Positions 51,083 through 54,444 of a stretch of DNA of 54,444 nt are shown in pieces. Origin of the DNA: an uncultured Thiotrichales bacterium (GTDB taxonomy: Bacteria; Pseudomonadota; Gammaproteobacteria; CAIRSR01); the NCBI GenBank assembly GCA_903824965.1, contig CAIJYR010000022.1, positions 1 through 54,444 of the forward strand, read 5' to 3'. Within the stretch, counting starts at the first letter, position 1. Each line of letters opens with the position of its first letter. The notes beneath the pieces were generated by a model. That model did no database searches. It was not told where the DNA came from and saw nothing but the letters and a program-made list of their open reading frames with translations. Made by a program: the position numbers and the translations under genes.

Positions 51083-54000
51083 TCATCGCGTTCTGTGCGT
51101 AAGGTGGGTAGTGGGTACAGAGTTCGCCAACGCACCAATGACCTGATTCATGGGAGATACGGGTACCACTTGTGCTTTGGCGAGTGCTGCAAGCGATTCG
51201 TTGTTGTCGTTGCTGGCCACCATAGCTTTCTCCAGTGGGACACCAGAAGAAAGCGCAGCCAATAGGGCGGCTGTTTTTTCAAGGGAATGGCTCCCTGAGG
51301 GATCGGCACCATTCGCCAAAGCAGTGAGCAGTTGATCAGATTTTGACATGGGTACGGTTTGGGCGATGGTGAGGGTGGTTTGGGCAATGTTGGCCTTGGT
51401 AGCAGCGGCGAGTGCTGCTTCTGGCGTCTGACCCGAAGCCAGGGCTGTGATGAGCGTTTGTCCGGCGGCACCGTCTGCCGAGATGCCTGCATTTTTGAGG
51501 GCAGCGGCCATGTTTCCCCCCCCTGTTAAGGCGGAAGCTACTTGATTGGACTGTGATACGGGTACGATTTGGGCGTTGGCAAGGGCTGCTTGCGCCGCGA
51601 CGACTTTTTGTGCAGCAGCCAGTGCTTCTGCAGGAGAGGCACCCGAGGCGAGTGCCGCAACCAGGGCTTGACCGGCAGGATTGGCCCCCCCAGGGGTTGT
51701 GGTGATCCCTGCTGCTTGGAGTGCCGCTGCTGGGTTTCCACCGCTTGACAAGTTTGCTGCGACCTGGTTGGACGCTGAAACGGGGACGGTTTGGGCGTTG
51801 GCCAGAGCAGTTTGTGCTGCGACGACCTTTTGTGCGGCGGCTAGGGCTTCTGCAGGAGAAGCGCCAGAGGCGAGTGCCGCAACCAGGGCTTGCCCTGCGG
51901 GATTGGCTCCTCCACCAGTGGTTGTGGTAATACCCGCCGATTGCAGTGCTGCTGCTAAGTTTCTACCGCTCGACAAGCTCGCTGCGACCTGATTGGAGTG
52001 TGATACGGGTACGGTCTGCGCATTGGAGAGGGCAGTTTGCGCCGCCGCGACCTTTTGTGCCGAGGCCATGGCCTCTGCGGGAGAAGCGCCAGAGGCGAGT
52101 GCCGCAACCAAGGCGTTTCCTGTTTGTGTGCCGCCACCGGCAGCCGCTAGCACAGCAGCAGGGTTCGAGCCGCTGGCCAAAGTAGAAACGGCTTGATTGG
52201 CGGACGAGACGGGTACGGATTGGGCGCTGGCTAGGGCGGTTTGTGCCGCAACGACCTTTTGTGCCGAGGCCATGGCTTCTGCGGGAGAGGCACCAGAGGC
52301 GAGTGCCGCGACCAAAGCCTGGCCAGCAGGATTGGCGCTCCCTGTGGTGGTGGGAATCCCTGCTGCTTGCAGTGCGGTTGCTGTTGATGCTCCCCCTCCA
52401 CCACCTGATAAGGTTGCCGCTACTTGGTTAGGGGTCGAGACGGGTACGGATTGTGCGGCAGTGAGTTTCGTCACGGCAGCACTGGTTTGGGTCATAGAGG
52501 ACAAGGCTACGTCTGGGCTTCCTCCACTCGCAAGCGTTGCTACGAGGGATTGTCCAGCAGGACTATGCGCAGCGGCATTAGGGGACGCACTGCCTTGTAA
52601 ATCGATTCCAGCGGCGGCAAGGGCGTGTACCAACGGCGTAGCGGTTTGGCTTGCCCCTGCCGTTTGGTTTGCCAAGGCTGCAACGGCTTGGTTGGAGGGG
52701 CTGACCGCTACGGTTTGGGCGGTGCTGAGGTTGGTTTGTGCCTTGTTGGCTTGTGTGGCTGCAGAGACAGCGGCCTCTGGTGTGCTACCGGAGGACAGTG
52801 CATTGACCAACGTTGAGGATGCGTGTGTGGCGGTTGTAGAGGGGGCTTGTGTGGTTGTGGCAGGTGTGGGTTGAGAGGCGGTGCTTGCGGGCGCAGCCTG
52901 GGTAGCTGGGGTGCTCGTCGGCGCAGCCTGCGTGGATGCGGTATTCACTGCTGCTTTGGAGGCTTGCCCGCCACTGGTTTGGCTAGACTGTGTAGACTGG
53001 GTGCTAGTGTTCTCTTGGTTCGTTTGGCCGTTTGAATCGGAGGCAGCCGTTGTGGACGAAGACTGAGACGATTGTCCAGACGTTTGGGGCGACGATTCGG
53101 AGGACGACGAAGTGGTTGACGCTCCTGGGGAGGTCGCGCTTGGGGTTATGGCGGACTGAGACGCTTGTTCTACCTGGGGGGTCGCCACTGGAGTTGTCGT
53201 GACTGGAAGAGCAGGGGGTTGCGTGATCGGAGAGATCGATCTCACGACCGATGCGATGGAAAAGGGGTTCGCGGCCGTAGAAAAGATCGACAACATTGCC
53301 CCAGTATAGGTGATGGTATAGTTTTTACCAGCCGTCAATGTATTTTGGGTGATGGCGTAATTGCCAAGCGTCTCGCCAGAAACCCTCCCTAGCGTGCCGG
53401 AGAATACAGAAGCGGTATCATTGTTGACGAATCCAGAGTACGTATAGGTCAAGGCAGGATCCGCTGTGCCAACGACTTTCGATGTCGGATTGGCAAAGAT
53501 ACTGAGGGAGGCAGGGTTCACAGTCAGCCTTGCACCCGTATAGACGATGCTGTAGTTACCACCCGCGCTGAGTGTATTCAGGGTGATGGCATAATTGCCG
53601 ACGTTTTCTCCCGAAACCCTATCCAAGGCACCAAAAAAGATCGCATCCGTATCTGCGCCCACCAGGGCGGAATGGGTGTAGGTCAGGGTTGGATCATTCG
53701 CACCGTAGGTTTTGGTGGCGGCAGTGGCTGTCACGGTGAGTTTGGCAGGTTTGATCGTGAGTACACCATCCATATAGGTAATGCTGTAATTGCTGCTTGC
53801 AAAGGTACCTCCTGTGGCATCGCTTGCGGTGATGCTGTAGGGGCCTCCCGGGACGCTTGCGGTACTGGCTGCCCCCGCGCTGCTCAGTGTCACGCTTCCC
53901 ACAGTCTCATTGTTTTTCAGTCCCGCTGCAACGAACGCAGTACCTGCAAGCGTGGGGATATCCCCATAGGTTTTTGTAACATTGTTGACGGTGATCGTCA

Positions 54001-54444
54001 GGGGTGCAGGGGTGATACTGGCGCTTAAGCCAGTCGGTTGGATCAAGGCATAATTGCTTGCAGCAATGCCAGTGATTCGGTCATTGGCTGTGACGGCAAT
54101 GCCAGTACCGACATTTTGGGAGCCAAATTTACCTGCCTGGGTCAGCGTAATAGCATCTCCTGCAACCAGACCCACTAAACTGCCATGGCTCAGGGTGGCA
54201 TATAGATTACCGTTGTAGGCTTTGTCGGCAACCGTGGTTCCCGTGACGGTCAACGTTTTGGGGGTGATGTCCGCAACAGTCGATCGGGTTGTACCCTTGA
54301 TGATGTAATCCATAGCGTTCTGACCGGACAGTGTGAAGCCTGTGACCGTAATTTGTTTATTGGTGCCTGCGTTTTTGTCTAAGAAATTCGCCGTATCTGT
54401 GACGTTGACGATATCGCCTGCAAGGGGAGTATACGAAAGAGTGA
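51083..54444 (-). CDS. Large repeat adhesin, C-terminal part (YDG/MBG domains plus Ala-rich repeats)
   Basis: The frame is open without a stop to the window edge, so the first ATG at 54313 is internal and the N-terminus lies outside. The visible part starts in YDG-type repeats of filamentous-haemagglutinin-like adhesins (NKQITVTGFTLSGQNAMDY, ADITPKTLTVTG). Three MBG-like domains follow (ITVNNVTKTYGDIPTL; TVTATAATKTYGANDPTL; SIFANPTSKVVGTADPAL). Next is a Ser/Thr/Gln linker of about 150 residues. The last ~600 residues are Ala-rich repeats of about 68-75 residues with the core ALASGASPAEALAAAQK and AQTVPVSASNQVAA. No sortase signal or beta-barrel anchor is visible at the C-terminus. It is probably a secreted or surface adhesin. 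Confidence 0.85.
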   Translation of the reverse strand, partial: TLSYTPLAGDIVNVTDTANFLDKNAGTNKQITVTGFTLSGQNAMDYIIKGTTRSTVADITPKTLTVTGTTVADKAYNGNLYATLSHGSLVGLVAGDAITLTQAGKFGSQNVGTGIAVTANDRITGIAASNYALIQPTGLSASITPAPLTITVNNVTKTYGDIPTLAGTAFVAAGLKNNETVGSVTLSSAGAASTASVPGGPYSITASDATGGTFASSNYSITYMDGVLTIKPAKLTVTATAATKTYGANDPTLTYTHSALVGADTDAIFFGALDRVSGENVGNYAITLNTLSAGGNYSIVYTGARLTVNPASLSIFANPTSKVVGTADPALTYTYSGFVNNDTASVFSGTLGRVSGETLGNYAITQNTLTAGKNYTITYTGAMLSIFSTAANPFSIASVVRSISPITQPPALPVTTTPVATPQVEQASQSAITPSATSPGASTTSSSSESSPQTSGQSSQSSSTTAASDSNGQTNQENTSTQSTQSSQTSGGQASKAAVNTASTQAAPTSTPATQAAPASTASQPTPATTTQAPSTTATHASSTLVNALSSGSTPEAAVSAATQANKAQTNLSTAQTVAVSPSNQAVAALANQTAGASQTATPLVHALAAAGIDLQGSASPNAAAHSPAGQSLVATLASGGSPDVALSSMTQTSAAVTKLTAAQSVPVSTPNQVAATLSGGGGGASTATALQAAGIPTTTGSANPAGQALVAALASGASPAEAMASAQKVVAAQTALASAQSVPVSSANQAVSTLASGSNPAAVLAAAGGGTQTGNALVAALASGASPAEAMASAQKVAAAQTALSNAQTVPVSHSNQVAASLSSGRNLAAALQSAGITTTTGGGANPAGQALVAALASGASPAEALAAAQKVVAAQTALANAQTVPVSASNQVAANLSSGGNPAAALQAAGITTTPGGANPAGQALVAALASGASPAEALAAAQKVVAAQAALANAQIVPVSQSNQVASALTGGGNMAAALKNAGISADGAAGQTLITALASGQTPEAALAAATKANIAQTTLTIAQTVPMSKSDQLLTALANGADPSGSHSLEKTAALLAALSSGVPLEKAMVASNDNNESLAALAKAQVVPVSPMNQVIGALANSVPTTHLTHRTR
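51100..52850 (-). repeat. Tandem ~205-225-bp repeats in the adhesin gene
   Basis: About eight units are seen. Four central ones are near identical at DNA level, with the same marker (GAGTGCCGC followed by AAC or GAC) ending at 51661, 51883, 52108 and 52312, spacings of 222, 225 and 204 bp, all in frame. Outer units are more diverged. Recent homologous exchange between units is likely. Confidence 0.8.

Noticed and set aside
52197-52874. 225-codon plus-strand frame in the adhesin repeats
   Set aside because: It is the reverse of alanine-rich repeat DNA, which leaves antisense frames open.

Overview
The window looks like the chromosome of a Gram-negative, pilus-forming gammaproteobacterium-like bacterium. 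The evidence is a set of MSHA-type pilus assembly genes (mshI, J, K, L and an mshM/mshN fusion), a T4P-type PilZ, prfC, an HD-domain cca, an Aas-type acyltransferase/acyl-ACP synthetase, a YejA-like binding protein, a tripartite RND pump and a YDG/MBG-repeat adhesin. A DsrC/TusE-like domain fused to a cysteine desulfurase hints at an interest in sulfur transfer. Species cannot be fixed from the sequence. No rRNA, tRNA, transposase or phage gene was recognised.

Layout. 1-7.7 kb (+): an AT-rich start with a palindromic dispersed repeat, then prfC, a DUF169 protein overlapping a DsrC/TusE-cysteine desulfurase fusion, a CheY/NrtA-like/CheW fusion and an AT-richer TPR membrane protein. 7.7-11.5 kb: a secreted papain-like protease with Fn3 and Ig-like repeats, a mini flagellar-rod-like protein, a thioredoxin-like protein overlapping a PilZ protein, and a small membrane protein. 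11.6-20.1 kb (-): one 2822-residue NRPS with order TubC-C-A(Thr)-PCP-sulfotransferase-C-A(Gly)-PCP-TE. 20.2-22.1 kb (-): an unknown exported protein and a PstS-like protein. 22.3-25.3 kb (-): a compact run pilZ-rsmH-ftsL followed by a double-DUF2061 protein and two paralogous glycine-rich small membrane proteins, with no mraZ, ftsI or mur genes.

25.4-31.3 kb (-): a tolC/adaptor/RND pump operon with a palindromic AT-cored element between tolC and the adaptor. 31.5-34.6 kb (-): glgA, a 414-bp gap holding what looks like a two-repeat type I-F CRISPR remnant, then cca. 34.7-40.7 kb (+): the MSHA biogenesis run. 40.7-42.4 kb (-): two tandem paralogous YcgR-like PilZ proteins. 42.4-51.1 kb: aas, carA (without carB), a YdjM-like membrane hydrolase ending in a 10-bp tandem repeat, a YejA-like binding protein, a DegT-family aminotransferase and glcF. 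51.1 kb to the end (-): the C-terminal part of a large adhesin whose N-terminus lies beyond the window.

Together the genes suggest a surface-attached lifestyle: MSHA pilus parts, four PilZ proteins that may read c-di-GMP, a repeat adhesin, a secreted protease and chemotaxis-type modules. The most unusual item is the NRPS with a CurM/olefin-synthase-type sulfotransferase placed after a threonine-activating module. All functional calls come from reading motifs by eye; no database search was run.
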